DNA of 64,000 bases from Variovorax sp. SG517 (GTDB taxonomy: Bacteria > Pseudomonadota > Gammaproteobacteria > Burkholderiales > Burkholderiaceae_C), in the NCBI RefSeq assembly GCF_013376045.1, contig NZ_JABMJG010000015.1, positions 1 to 64,000 of the forward strand, given 5' to 3'. The position numbers and the translations under genes are program-made. This document shows, one piece after another, positions 50,654-59,845 of this stretch (positions are counted from its first letter, which is position 1; each line of letters opens with the position of its first letter). A model generated the notes under the pieces. That model was not told the origin of the DNA. It did no database searches and saw only the letters and a program-made list of their open reading frames with translations.

Positions 50654-50964
50654 ACGGGAGACGACCCGCCGCCGGTGTGTCGGGGCGCGCCTCGGGACAT
50701 CCGCACCGTGGCCACCCGTTTGAAGGGGGCATACGCGAAGGGCGGCCAGCGCAGCACGCCGGTCCCGTCCATCGCGATCCTGGCGGAGGAGCGTTGTGGC
50801 TTCTTCAACCTGTTTCAGGCCGAGGAAGCAATTGACCGAGCCGCTGCATGCGATGGTCGATAGCCGGCCATCGCATGCCCTGCGTCTCCCGTTCACTAGC
50901 GGAGCGGACTTCCGAGTTCAGAATGAAGACGCCCTCTCAGGAGCGCTCTTTGCTTTTTGACAGG
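50654..50964. other. Region without recognised gene
   Basis: About 310 bases. A plus-strand frame reads RDIRTVATRLKGAYAKGGQR and FFNLFQAEEAIDRAAA but I cannot link it to a family; likely a further gene fragment beyond the epimerase tail. Confidence 0.35.
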
Positions 50965-51360
50965 TCAATCCTTTTTGAACGCGCGAGCCGCCTCAGCCGT
51001 ATCAAGGGCCTCCCGCAACAGCTTGATTCGACCGTCCTCTGCGATCAGAACCCCTGCGTAGACTTGCCGGTAGATCTTGCCGGTGTCCGGAACCAGTGCC
51101 TCGACCCTGTACTCGGCAAACACTCGATCGGGCGTCTGGATCCAGAACGTAGGCTCTTGAAAAGCGAAGTCTGGAACTTTCTTCAGTAGCCCCGTCAGCA
51201 AATCGGCAACCGCGGCCGGCCCCTGGGCTCGCGCATTGACGGTTGGCAGTTCCAGGATGCCGTCTTCCGCAAACAGTGCCCCGGCTGCCTCGGGATTCGA
51301 GACGCTGTTCAGATAGGCATTGAGGAGATCGGTTGCGGTGGTCAGTTTGGTCATTTGCAA
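50965..51360 (-). CDS. SnoaL/NTF2-like protein
   Basis: A 131-residue cone-fold protein: LLNAYLNSVSNPEAAGALFA, EDGILELPTVNARAQGPAAV and a C-terminal strand pair (IYRQVYAGVLIAEDGRIKLL). This pattern is the nuclear-transport-factor-2/SnoaL-like superfamily; members bind or isomerise small hydrophobic molecules. It lies 21 bases downstream of an SDR gene on the same strand, so probably co-transcribed. Confidence 0.82.
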   Translation of the reverse strand: MQMTKLTTATDLLNAYLNSVSNPEAAGALFAEDGILELPTVNARAQGPAAVADLLTGLLKKVPDFAFQEPTFWIQTPDRVFAEYRVEALVPDTGKIYRQVYAGVLIAEDGRIKLLREALDTAEAARAFKKD

Positions 51361-51381
51361 TTCCTTGGATGCGTGGGCAGG

Positions 51382-52131
51382 TCAGACTTGGGCCATGCCG
51401 CCATCGACGAAGAGCTCGATGCCGTTGACGAAGCTTGCGGCATCGGAGGCGAGGAAGGCGACGGCCTTGCCGATTTCGCCGGGCTCGCCCAGGCGGCCCA
51501 GCGGTACCTGCGATGCCAGGTGGTCGAAGAGCCCCTGGCGCGCCTCCTCGGGCACGAGGTCGCCCAGGCCGGGTGTGCGGATCGGGCCGGGGCTCACGGC
51601 GTTGACGCGGATGCCGCGGTCCTTGAGGTCCAGGGCCCAGGAGCGCGCGAAGTTGCGCACCGCCGCCTTGCTCGCGCTGTAGACGCTGAAGCTGGCCGTG
51701 CCCTGGATGGAGGTGGTGGAGGAGGTAAGGATCACCGAGGCCCCGTTGCTCAGCAGGGGCAGCGCCTTCTGCACCGTGAACAGCACGCCGCGCACGTTGG
51801 TGCCGAAGATGCGATCGAAGTGCTCTTCGGTGATGGCGCCCAGCGGCATCATGTCGCCGCCGCCGGCGTTGGCGAACAGGATGTCCAGCCGGCCGGCCGC
51901 CTTCGCGATGTGCGCGTAGACGGCATCAAGGTCCGACAGCACCGACGCGTCGGCGCGCAGCGCCGTGGCGGAAGAGCCGATCTGTGCGACCGCCGCGTCC
52001 AGCTCCTGCTGGCGACGGCCGGTGATGAAGACGCGCGCGCCCTGCGCCGCGAGTTCCTTCGCGGCTCCGAGGCCGATGCCGCTGCTGCCGCCGGTGACCA
52101 AGGCGATCTTGCCTTCGAGTTGCTTGTTCAT
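51382..52131 (-). CDS. Short-chain dehydrogenase/reductase
   Basis: A 249-residue classical SDR: TGGSSGIGLGAAKELAAQGA (cofactor), NAGGGD, catalytic Ser in VILTSSTTSI, Tyr-Lys in YSASKAAVRNF, and the C-terminal NGIELFVDGGMAQV. It starts at ATG 52131, the usual position (MNKQLEGKIALVTGG). It is divergent from a LysR gene, a typical LysR-regulated SDR arrangement. Confidence 0.9.
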   Translation of the reverse strand: MNKQLEGKIALVTGGSSGIGLGAAKELAAQGARVFITGRRQQELDAAVAQIGSSATALRADASVLSDLDAVYAHIAKAAGRLDILFANAGGGDMMPLGAITEEHFDRIFGTNVRGVLFTVQKALPLLSNGASVILTSSTTSIQGTASFSVYSASKAAVRNFARSWALDLKDRGIRVNAVSPGPIRTPGLGDLVPEEARQGLFDHLASQVPLGRLGEPGEIGKAVAFLASDAASFVNGIELFVDGGMAQV

Positions 52132-52325
52132 GGTGTGCTCCGTTTCGTGAATGAATGAGGATGGATCGATGCCTCTCGACGGTCCCGCTGCGCTTCTGCA
52201 GCGGCGCTTCGCTTGAGGCATGGAGCAAATGTAGGTTTCGCTGATTGAATGAAAAAGCGAACTGAATGGAATAACTATCCATGTACATGGATAATCAAGG
52301 GCTTGTTCTGCAGCTAGGAATGCCC

Positions 52326-53300
52326 ATGGACCAACTGCTGGCGATGCGCGCCTTCGCCCGCGTGGTGGAAGCCGGCGGATTCACCCGCGCGGCCGATTCG
52401 CTCGACATGCCTATCGCCACGGTGAGCAAGCTGGTGCGCGAACTGGAGGCCCATCTCGGGGTGTCGCTGCTGCAGCGCACGACCCGGCGCGTGACGGTGA
52501 CGCCGGAAGGCCAGGACTACCACGCCAAGTGCACGCGCATCCTGCGCGATCTGGAAGACATCGATGCCTCGTTCAATCTCGCGCGCGGCAGGCCGCGCGG
52601 GCATCTGCGCATCGACGTCGGCGGCTCCACCGCGCGCGACGTGCTCATTCCGCTGCTGCCGGACTTCGTGGCGCGCTACCCCGACATCCGCATCGACCTG
52701 GGCGTGTCCGACCGTCCGGTGGACCTGATCGGCGACAACGTCGACTGCGTGATACGCGGCGGTCCGCTGGAAAGCTCGTCGCTGGTGAGCCGCCGCGTGG
52801 GCGAGGCGGTGATGATCACTTGCGCCACGCCCGGCTATCTCAAGCATTACGGCACGCCTGCCTACCCCGACGAGTTGAAGAACGGCCACCGGCTGGTGAG
52901 CTACGTGTCCAGCCAGACGGGCCGGGCCACGCCGTTTCGATTCGAGCGGGGCGGTGAGAAGACCGAGATCAAGGTCGAGCATCGCATGGGCGTCAACGAG
53001 AGCAACGCACATCTGGCCGCGTGCGTGGCAGGTCTGGGGATCGTCCAGACCTTTGCCTACGCTGCCGCCTCGGCACTGCGCGACGGCTCGCTGGTGGAAA
53101 TCCTGAAGGCTTGGCGGCCAGCGCCCTATCCGTTCCACGTCGTCTATCCGCAAAACCGGCATGTCACCCATCGGCTGCGGGTCTTCATCGATTGGGTGGT
53201 CGAGGTCTTCCCTGGGCGACTCAATGAAGGCAAGTTTCCCACGAAGACAGCATCTTCCTACGCCAGGCCGCGTACACGGCACGCAGGGCGAACTGGCTAG
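52326..53300 (+). CDS. LysR-family regulator
   Basis: A 324-residue LTTR started at ATG 52326 (MDQLLAMRAFARVVEAGGFT); alternative starts are at 52320 and 52281. HTH: FTRAADSLDMPIATVSKLVR. The effector domain follows. Divergent from the SDR gene with about 195 bases between; likely controls it. The last 25 residues are Pro/Arg-rich and may be readthrough beyond a shorter native end. Confidence 0.87.
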   Translation: MDQLLAMRAFARVVEAGGFTRAADSLDMPIATVSKLVRELEAHLGVSLLQRTTRRVTVTPEGQDYHAKCTRILRDLEDIDASFNLARGRPRGHLRIDVGGSTARDVLIPLLPDFVARYPDIRIDLGVSDRPVDLIGDNVDCVIRGGPLESSSLVSRRVGEAVMITCATPGYLKHYGTPAYPDELKNGHRLVSYVSSQTGRATPFRFERGGEKTEIKVEHRMGVNESNAHLAACVAGLGIVQTFAYAAASALRDGSLVEILKAWRPAPYPFHVVYPQNRHVTHRLRVFIDWVVEVFPGRLNEGKFPTKTASSYARPRTRHAGRTG

Positions 53301-53411
53301 TTCCTGGGGCGCTCCTCTTTAAGAGACCCAAGCAGGCACCGTTCTCGGTTCTGCCCTCGGTCAGCACATGCGCGGGGTGGTTGCCATGGTCGTGCGACGC
53401 GGTGCCAGTAC

Positions 53412-53612
53412 TCAGGCGGCTCCGTCGCGGGGCGCGGAGAGGAGCTGAAGCTCCCAGCCCAGCGCAACGCCCGTTCCCCCCGAATGCTCGGCCAGCACGG
53501 GCGACAAGGTTTCGAGGTACTGGGTTCCAGCCCAATCCCGTTGCCACTCGGAGACGATCGCCAGCCAGGTCATGGGGTTGGCCCCCGCGCGGATCATCCT
53601 GAGGACTGACAT
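53412..53612 (-). CDS. Small hypothetical protein, 66 aa
   Basis: MSVLRMIRAGANPMTWLAIV, then SEWQRDWAGTQYLETLSPVL and an amphipathic tail. It starts 17 bases after the stop of the next upstream ORF on the same strand. No family is recognised; moderate coding look. Confidence 0.35.
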   Translation of the reverse strand: MSVLRMIRAGANPMTWLAIVSEWQRDWAGTQYLETLSPVLAEHSGGTGVALGWELQLLSAPRDGAA

Positions 53613-53629
53613 TTCGTGCGCTTCGCGGC

Positions 53630-53893
53630 TCACGTCGCCCGAGGCGTCGCTGCCCGTAGCTCGGACAGCAACTCTCTGAAGCCTTCTTCCTCTATGGGAG
53701 ATTCCGCGCCGTAGGTGACTGGCTGCGAATCGACGGTTTGGACCTGGTCCCATACGACCCGCTGAATGAAGAATTTCCTGCCCTCTGGGATAGCGGACCA
53801 AGACGCAGACGGCTTAAATGATGGGTAACGGAATCTGATGGCTCCTGACTCGCAGGGAATCTCGGCGATGTTGAGGTCAGCTTCGATGGCCAT
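53630..53893 (-). CDS. Hypothetical protein, 87 aa
   Basis: MAIEADLNIAEIPCESGAIR followed by FRYPSF and an acidic tail (GAESPIEEEGFRELLSEL). The N-terminal NIAEIPxExGxIRFRY resembles YwqK-like antitoxin/MORN-type openings, but the remainder does not follow that pattern. It is possibly a frameshifted member. Start uncertain. Confidence 0.35.
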   Translation of the reverse strand: MAIEADLNIAEIPCESGAIRFRYPSFKPSASWSAIPEGRKFFIQRVVWDQVQTVDSQPVTYGAESPIEEEGFRELLSELRAATPRAT

Positions 53894-53957
53894 GCTGTTG
53901 GCTTCGACCGGCAAATTGGCCACTCCCAAGTCAGGACAGCCATCCGCCTCGACTGCC

Positions 53958-54629
53958 TCACTCCCTGAGCGTGAAGACCACCGAGAGGTACGACACCGGC
54001 CCTGCAAGGATCGCCTCGATCCCATGCAGCGCTGTCGCATCGAACAGCAGCGTGTCCCCTGCCCCCACCTCCACCGCCTTCGCGCCGTAGCGGTAGGTCA
54101 CCGCCCCGGACAGGAAGTACAGGAACTTGAGCCCCGGATGCTGGAAGGTCACGTATGGCCCCGCCTCCGGCAACAACGTCACGAGGTAAGGCTCGACGAA
54201 GAGATTGCCCGACAGCGAGTGCCCCAGCAACTCGTAGCGGTAGCCCGCCACGGCCCCGATGCGGTCGACCGCGAGCCCCTGCCCTGCCCGCACATGGCAG
54301 AAGTCCGTGCGCCGGGCCTGGTCTCCGAAGAAGCGCGACACAGGCACATGCAACCCCTGCGCGAGCCGCTCCAAGGTCTCCACCGACGGCGAGACCAGCC
54401 CCCGCTCGATGCGCGAGAGCATCGAGGCCGAGATTTCCGACGCCAGCGCCAGTTGGCCCGCAGACCGCCCCGCCGCCATGCGCAGCGCCCTCACCTGCGC
54501 GCCGATGCGCGCGGCGGACAAGCTGCGCACGACAGGCGCAGGTCGCCGGGACCGCACACGCGTCACGGAGACCGGCAAACGCAGCGGGCGAGCCGTCGGC
54601 AGGGGTGAGGCAATAGGGTGACGCGCCAT
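53958..54629 (-). CDS. XRE-family regulator with C-terminal cupin domain
   Basis: A 223-residue protein from ATG 54629: Arg/Pro-rich N-terminal tail, an XRE HTH (GQLALASEISASMLSRIERG, VSPSVETLERLAQGL) and a C-terminal cupin (PYVTFQHPGLKFLYFLSGAV, YRYGAKAVEVGAGDTLLFDA). HTH-cupin regulators usually sense small acids or amines and control adjacent metabolic or transport genes; no clear target gene is adjacent here. Confidence 0.87.
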   Translation of the reverse strand: MARHPIASPLPTARPLRLPVSVTRVRSRRPAPVVRSLSAARIGAQVRALRMAAGRSAGQLALASEISASMLSRIERGLVSPSVETLERLAQGLHVPVSRFFGDQARRTDFCHVRAGQGLAVDRIGAVAGYRYELLGHSLSGNLFVEPYLVTLLPEAGPYVTFQHPGLKFLYFLSGAVTYRYGAKAVEVGAGDTLLFDATALHGIEAILAGPVSYLSVVFTLRE

Positions 54630-54782
54630 GTGAATCTTGTGCCAGCGATGAAGGCTTGAAACGGGGCTGACCAAGTTCTCCAGCGGCTTCCTCGATCCAA
54701 TTTCGAGCGGGAGAACAGGCTACCTCCATTTTGTACCATACAGGCGGGTGCATAAAGGAGCCCGCGCGATGAGAGTCATCGC

Positions 54783-55055
54783 ATGCGATCGACGCAGGAT
54801 CCCGCGCTGCTGAAAGCCTTTGCGGCCGAGCTGAAGGCTCGGCGAGCAGAGCGCGGCTTCAATCAGGAGGAGCTTGGATTTGCGTCGGGGCTCAATCGCA
54901 CATTCATCGCCAAGCTCGAGACCGGCACCTCGAGTCCTTCGCTGACGAGCCTCGTTCTTCTGTGCAACGGGCTCGAGACCGATCCAGCAGAGCTCATGCA
55001 CTCCCTCATGAAGCGCTATAGGAAGGAACTTCGAGCCAAGCCGGCCACCGGATAG
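54783..55055 (+). CDS. Small XRE-family HTH protein
   Basis: A 90-residue single-domain regulator: LKAFAAELKARRAERGFNQE, LGFASGLNRTFIAKLETGTS and SLTSLVLLCNGLETDPAELM. It looks like a phage/antitoxin-type lambda-repressor-like domain without an effector region. Solitary, and divergent from the HTH-cupin gene. Confidence 0.83.
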   Translation: MRSTQDPALLKAFAAELKARRAERGFNQEELGFASGLNRTFIAKLETGTSSPSLTSLVLLCNGLETDPAELMHSLMKRYRKELRAKPATG

Positions 55056-55122
55056 CGCGCCCGGGAGATTCTCGACCTTGGCAGTCAGAAGGAACCAATG
55101 GATGCGGATTCCCAAGCGGTTC

Positions 55123-55150
55123 CCTGACGTTCGGCATACCGAACGTCAGG
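55123..55150. repeat. Perfect 12-base inverted repeat with 4-base loop
   Basis: CCTGACGTTCGG (55123-55134), loop CATA, CCGAACGTCAGG (55139-55150). No T-run follows on either strand, so it is not a standard intrinsic terminator. It lies about 70 bases downstream of the small XRE gene and may be a protein-binding site, a factor-assisted terminator or a mobile REP-like unit. Confidence 0.6.
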
Positions 55151-55314
55151 AGAGAAAGTGAGAGGGGAATACAACGCACCGCCAATGCAGCAGCGATCCG
55201 AAAGCTAGGCTGCGCGCAATAGCCCCGAGATGCGGGGTTTCTTACAGATCAGCAGCGCGATCAAGTCTCAAGCGATGTGCGCGGGCAACGCCGAACAAGT
55301 ACGCACAGCCTCCG

Positions 55315-55509
55315 TCACACTCTTTGACTGAGTGCCTTTTCGATCTTCTTGTCGGTCTTGTACTGGCCCAACGCGTACACCGCCCATATCGTCGCGGGCA
55401 GCCATCCGATCAAGGTAATCTGAAGAATCAGACAGATCACGGCGGCGACCGGCCGACCGATCGTGAAGAACGCCAGCCACGGCAAAATCAAGGCGATCAA
55501 CAGACGCAT
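55315..55509 (-). CDS. YqaE/Pmp3-family membrane protein
   Basis: A 64-residue protein with two transmembrane segments: LLIALILPWLAFFTIGRPVA and ICLILQITLIGWLPATIWAV, then YALGQYKTDKKIEKAL. The pattern of a Pro-containing first helix and WLPAxIWAxY in the second is diagnostic of the Pmp3/UPF0057 stress-linked family. Confidence 0.88.
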   Translation of the reverse strand: MRLLIALILPWLAFFTIGRPVAAVICLILQITLIGWLPATIWAVYALGQYKTDKKIEKALSQRV

Positions 55510-56261
55510 CGCTCATCCTTTCTGCTGCGCAAATCTCCAAGCCTGTCCCACGAAGCTCGCTTCGAGCAGCGACGCTACGTTCACGACTGAGGTTACCTGA
55601 AGGGAATCGCTTCGCGCCAGACCCCAGCTCATCACGGATCGCTGCTTCAGAGTCTGCCCCGCCAAGGTTGCCGTCCGCTGGATTGAGCGCTCTGGCGGGA
55701 CCATTTAGCCTCGCGAATGCTGGAGGAAGTAGCCAATCCGGCCCGTAATTCCGGCGCTTTCGCCGCTTGGCCGCAGCGACAGGGCGCGGCGTGCATGGAT
55801 CCCGCGCCGTGCCTTCGGCAGCATACGAATGCATCCCGGGGGCCAGTCGGCTTTATCCATGCGCCGTGCTCGGCGCATGGCCCATCGAACGACCGTCTGA
55901 ATCAAGCGACTCCGACTCGACCTCACAAGGAACAACGCCTTATTCCGGATGCGGGCTCGATGTCGATCTCGGACGAGTCCCCACGACGGCTCCTTCGAAG
56001 CGATGTCTTCGACCCATCGCATCGATCCAGAGGCGTTCCAAGAAGGTCGGATGTTGCGGGTGCTGTGAGCGAGCGAGGTCGGTACGAAGCGGCTCGTGCT
56101 CGCGGACCTCGCAAGCGGAAGCTGGACCGCCGGGTGCTGCGATCCCGCTGGCTGAATCTCGACCAGCGGCGGCGAACGGCTGAACTTGAATTGACTGCAG
56201 TTGGGCAAGTCCTCGGCGCAAACAGATCCTGAGAGACATACGTCGCGCCCGATCACAGGAT
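55510..56261. other. Region of 750 bases without a supported gene
   Basis: Long overlapping open frames occur on both strands, as expected at this GC content, but none shows family-like sequence, a clear RBS or a sensible hydrophobic pattern. One minus-strand stretch (LIQTVVRWAMRRARRMDKAD) looks protein-like and may be a relic. Confidence 0.4.
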
Positions 56262-57119
56262 TCAGCGCCGAAGAAAATTCAGCAGCTGCGCCGCGAGTTC
56301 CACGGGTTTCTCCTCGGCCATGTGATGCCCGCAATCGAGCGAACCGCCTCGCAGATCGCTGGCCCAGGACGCCCACACGCCGAGCACATCGCCATAGAGC
56401 GCTTCTAGGTCATCCTGCTTCGCCCACATGCACAGCATCGGGCATCGAATCTTGCGGCCGCCTCGGCGGTCTTCTTCGTCGTGCATGCGATCGACGCCCA
56501 GTCCCGCGCGATAGTCTTCCACCATCGCATGCACGGCGTCCGGGTCGTGAATGGCCCGCCGGAAGTCTTCGAACGCTTCGGCGCCCATGTGCTTCGGCGA
56601 TCCGCCATACCAGGCGTCGGGGTCGGCGAGGATGGCGCGCTCGGGCTTGTCGGGCTGCGCATAGAAGAACCAGTGCCACCACCGTTGCGCAAAGCGGGCG
56701 TTGCAGCGCTCCAGCGCCTCGACGATGGGAACCGCGTCCAGCACCACGAGGCGGCTGATCGCATCCGGATGGTCCATGGCGGCCCGGAATGCCACATAGG
56801 CACCGCGATCATGGCCCACCACCGCGAAGCGCGAATGCCCGAGCCGCCGCATGAGCTGTACGCAGTCGGCCGCCTTCGCGCGCTTGGACGAGCCTGCGTG
56901 GTCCGCCGTGTCCGCCGGTTTGGAAGACTCGCCGAAGCCGCGCAGGTCGGGACATACCACCGTAAAGTGCCTCGCCAGCAACGGCGCCACCTGCGCCCAG
57001 GTGGCGTGGGTACGCGGGTGCCCATGCAGCAACAACACCGGCGCGCCGGTGCCGCCATGGCGCACATGCAGCGTCGCGTCCTTCAGCACCAGGCGCTCTT
57101 CAGTGAAGCCCTCGAACAT
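56262..57119 (-). CDS. Haloacetate/fluoroacetate dehalogenase-like alpha/beta hydrolase
   Basis: A 285-residue alpha/beta hydrolase started at ATG 57119 (MFEGFTEERLVL). Motifs: LLLHGHPRTHATWAQVAPLL, DLRGFGESSKP, nucleophile Asp in VVGHDRGAYVAFRAA, the His-Trp of WWHWFFYAQPDKPERA and the terminal His in DCGHHMAEEKP. The Asp nucleophile and the WHW motif are those of fluoroacetate/haloacetate dehalogenases, whose Asp attacks the halogen-bearing carbon. Epoxide hydrolases share GHDxG but not WHW in this place. It may act on haloacetates; natural substrates of many homologues are unknown. Confidence 0.85.
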   Translation of the reverse strand: MFEGFTEERLVLKDATLHVRHGGTGAPVLLLHGHPRTHATWAQVAPLLARHFTVVCPDLRGFGESSKPADTADHAGSSKRAKAADCVQLMRRLGHSRFAVVGHDRGAYVAFRAAMDHPDAISRLVVLDAVPIVEALERCNARFAQRWWHWFFYAQPDKPERAILADPDAWYGGSPKHMGAEAFEDFRRAIHDPDAVHAMVEDYRAGLGVDRMHDEEDRRGGRKIRCPMLCMWAKQDDLEALYGDVLGVWASWASDLRGGSLDCGHHMAEEKPVELAAQLLNFLRR

Positions 57120-57180
57120 GGTTCCTCCGTCGAATCGGTCCTTCCCGGCGACGCACGCGGCCGCGCCGCGAATCGTGCAA

Positions 57181-57381
57181 CTACTTCGAAGCGGGCGGAC
57201 CCGTGTTGTCCTGCAGCGGCGTCGCGGCGCCTCGAGCAGGGACTTCGCCGGGTGCTTTTTTTGGCTCGTGCATCCCATAGGCGAAGAGCAAGCAGGCAAC
57301 GCTGACCACGGCCGCCGCGAGCAGCGCGGCCATGAGACGGCGGCCAATGCGCATCTTCGTGTCCCGATGTCTGCGGTGCAT
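57181..57381 (-). CDS. Small single-pass membrane or exported protein
   Basis: 66 residues with a basic N-terminus, a hydrophobic segment (LMAALLAAAVVSVACLLFAY) and a polar Pro/Ala tail. An alternative start is at 57354 (MRIGRRLMAALL). Family not recognised; a signal-anchored small protein is plausible. Confidence 0.5.
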   Translation of the reverse strand: MHRRHRDTKMRIGRRLMAALLAAAVVSVACLLFAYGMHEPKKAPGEVPARGAATPLQDNTGPPASK

Positions 57382-57462
57382 TTGGGTTCCTCATTCAGTG
57401 CGTCACTCACAAAGCTCCCGCCCGACAGTTCAACAAGCCGGATCACGAGAGATTGAGAACGC

Positions 57463-57702
57463 CTACCCCGAAGGCTCCGTCTTGCGCAGCCCCCGTAGGT
57501 TGAGGGCAGCCAGGCAGACCTGCAGCGCGATCAGTGCAAAGGCGCGGCTGTGCCAGCTCCACGCTGTCCACAGCACGTTGCTGAGCAGGAACACCCAGAA
57601 GCCCGAGTTTCTGCGCCGCCTCGTATCGGATGCAACCAGCCAAGCCGCGGCGAGTGATGCCAGAAAAGCCGGCCACTGAATCAGATCCAGCATGTCGTCC
57701 AT
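57463..57702 (-). CDS. Small membrane protein, 79 aa
   Basis: MDDMLDLIQWPAFLASLAAA, SGFWVFLLSNVLWTAWSWHS and FALIALQVCLAALNLRGLRK give three hydrophobic segments. This layout resembles PnuC-like small hypothetical proteins common in proteobacteria. Role unknown. Confidence 0.65.
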   Translation of the reverse strand: MDDMLDLIQWPAFLASLAAAWLVASDTRRRRNSGFWVFLLSNVLWTAWSWHSRAFALIALQVCLAALNLRGLRKTEPSG

Positions 57703-58069
57703 GAGATTGTTCTCATCGCAATTTCGGATCGAACGCCAACGACGCCGATCCTCGGAGGTCCTCACGCTCGGGAAGGACATCGCGACAAGGTAGGCAGACT
57801 GCCCACCGCGGCTCGTCGGCGGGCCGCTCTCGCAGTTGTAGGAGGAACCGCGAGCGCGGGCCCGCCCTATGGGCCTGCGGGCGGTCGTCGCCGAAGGCGC
57901 TCGCACGGGGTTCGCGAACGACCGCACCTGTTCCCACAACCCCCGGCATCGGCGAAGCTACACGAACAGCCGACGCATGAGGCTCACCTCTCAAATCCGA
58001 CGGATGGCCATGTGGCCCAGAAATCCCCCCCGCATTGCGGGCTCGCCATCGGCCGAACGCTGGGCCCTC
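57703..58069. other. Intergenic region, nothing recognised
   Basis: Lies between the end of the dehydrogenase operon and a small membrane protein gene. A GC-rich hairpin (GGGCCCGCC and GGCCTGCGGGC, around 57860-57885) may act in termination but lacks a T-run. Confidence 0.4.
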
Positions 58070-59845
58070 TCAGGCCATCGGCCCGGGCGCCTTGAGATAC
58101 CGCTCGCGAATCGCCTTCGCCGACCAGTAGGTCAGCGCCGCCACCAGCCCGGTCGGGTTGTAGCCCAGTCCCTGCGGGAAGGCCGAGCCGCCTGGCACGA
58201 AGACGTTGTGCACGTCCCAGCTCTGCAGGTAGCGGTTGACTGCGCTGGTGCCCGGGTCGATGCCCATGATCGCGCCGCCGTTGAGGTGGGTGGTCTGGTA
58301 GCCCACGACGTCGAAATGCTCGCCGAGGTTCTTGACGAGAACGCGCAAAGCCTTCGGGCCCATGACCTCGGCGATGCGCTGCATCTTCTGCGCCATGAAG
58401 CGCGTCATGCGGATGTCGTTGGCCTTCCAGTCGAAGGTCATGCGCAGCAGCGGCAGGCCCCATGCGTCCTTGTAGGTCGGATCCAGGCTCAGGTAGTTGT
58501 CGCGGTAGCTCATGTGCGCGCCATGCGCGTCCATCGAGATCGTGTGGTTGTAGTTGTCGGCCACGGCCTTCTTCCAGCCGCTGCCCCAGGCCGGCGCGCC
58601 GTCGGGCAGCGAGATGCCGCTGATGGGCTTGGTGCCGGCCTGGTTGACCCACATCGGCGAGCCGCCGACGAAGCCGGCGGGGCCGTGATCGAAGTTGTCG
58701 GCGTTGAAGTCGTCGATCGCGACGCCGTTGCCGCCCGCGCCGATGAAGGGATTGGCGTGCACGTCCTTGTCGAAGTAGGCCTTGATGGTCGCCATGTTCT
58801 GGTAGGCGAAGTTGCGCCCCACCGTGCCCTTGCCGGTGGCCGGGTCGTACGGCGTGCCGATGCCAGACAACAGCATCAGCCGCACGTTGTGGAACTGGAA
58901 GGCCGCGATGACGACGATGTCGGCCGGCTGCTCGACCTCGCTGCCCTGCGCATCGAGATAGGTCACGCCGGTCGCGCTGCGGCGATCGCCCGAGAGGTTC
59001 ACCCTGAGCACGTGGGCGTTGGCGCGCAGTTCGAAGTTCGGCGCCAGCCGCAGGGCCGGCAGCACGTTGACGTTGGGCGAAGCCTTCGAGTAGTTGTAGC
59101 AGACGTAGCCGCTGCAGTAGCCGCAGAAGTTGCACGGCCCCATCTGGCAGCCGTAGGGGTTGGTGTAGGGGCCGGCGGCGTTGGCCGAGGGCAGGTCGTA
59201 GGGATGGTGGCCGAGCTTGTGCGCCGCCTCGCCGAAGCGCTGCGCCGACACCGTGCGCTTCTGCGGCGGCAGCGGGAAGTCGCTCGACCGGTCCGGTGCG
59301 AACGGGTTGCCGCCCTCGCCCACCCGCTTGCCCGCCACCGTCCATGCCGCGCCCGAGGTGCCGAAGACCTTCTCCGCGAAGTCGAAATGCGGCTCCAGCT
59401 CCTCGTAGCTGACGCCGAAGTCCTGGATGGTCATGCCCTCGGGAATGAACCTGCGGCCATAGCGCTCCTCGTAGTGGCTGCGCAGCCGCAGCTCGACGGG
59501 ATCCACGCGGAAGTGCACGCCCGACCAGTGCAGCCCCGCCCCGCCCACGCCGGTGCCCGGCAGGAAGGCACCCAGCTGCCGATAGGGCAGCGCCGTGTCG
59601 TTCACCCCGTGGCGCACGGTGACCGTCTCGCGCGAGACGTCCTGGAAGAGCTTGCGGCGGATGCTGTAGGCCAGTTCGTCCAGCACCTTGGGATAGATGC
59701 CGTCGGTGGCGGTGTCGCGCATCGGCCCGCGCTCGAGTGCGACCACGTTCAGACCGGCCTCGGTCAGTTCCTTGGCCATGATCGCGCCGGTCCAGCCGAA
59801 GCCGACGATCACCACGTCGGCCTTCTTCATCGTGCGCGCCGCCAT
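58070..59845 (-). CDS. GMC-type flavoprotein, gluconate/alcohol dehydrogenase large subunit
   Basis: A 591-residue GMC oxidoreductase of the gluconate 2-dehydrogenase flavoprotein class: VVIVGFGWTGAIMAKELTEA (FAD), GTGVGGAGLHWSGVHFRVDP, the Cys-rich NPYGCQMGPCNFCGYCSGYV (possible cluster- or disulphide-forming motif) and the C-terminal TTHLNGGAIMG and VPGGSAFPQGLGYNPTGLVA. The start overlaps the small-subunit stop as TGATG. It oxidises a sugar acid or alcohol in the periplasm, exported together with the Tat-bearing small subunit; electrons go to the triheme cytochrome c. Confidence 0.88.
   Translation of the reverse strand: MAARTMKKADVVIVGFGWTGAIMAKELTEAGLNVVALERGPMRDTATDGIYPKVLDELAYSIRRKLFQDVSRETVTVRHGVNDTALPYRQLGAFLPGTGVGGAGLHWSGVHFRVDPVELRLRSHYEERYGRRFIPEGMTIQDFGVSYEELEPHFDFAEKVFGTSGAAWTVAGKRVGEGGNPFAPDRSSDFPLPPQKRTVSAQRFGEAAHKLGHHPYDLPSANAAGPYTNPYGCQMGPCNFCGYCSGYVCYNYSKASPNVNVLPALRLAPNFELRANAHVLRVNLSGDRRSATGVTYLDAQGSEVEQPADIVVIAAFQFHNVRLMLLSGIGTPYDPATGKGTVGRNFAYQNMATIKAYFDKDVHANPFIGAGGNGVAIDDFNADNFDHGPAGFVGGSPMWVNQAGTKPISGISLPDGAPAWGSGWKKAVADNYNHTISMDAHGAHMSYRDNYLSLDPTYKDAWGLPLLRMTFDWKANDIRMTRFMAQKMQRIAEVMGPKALRVLVKNLGEHFDVVGYQTTHLNGGAIMGIDPGTSAVNRYLQSWDVHNVFVPGGSAFPQGLGYNPTGLVAALTYWSAKAIRERYLKAPGPMA

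Noticed and set aside
55717..56232. 171-residue plus-strand ORF
   Set aside because: Polar, Arg/Ser/Pro-rich with no secondary-structure pattern; another open frame of similar quality lies on the other strand.
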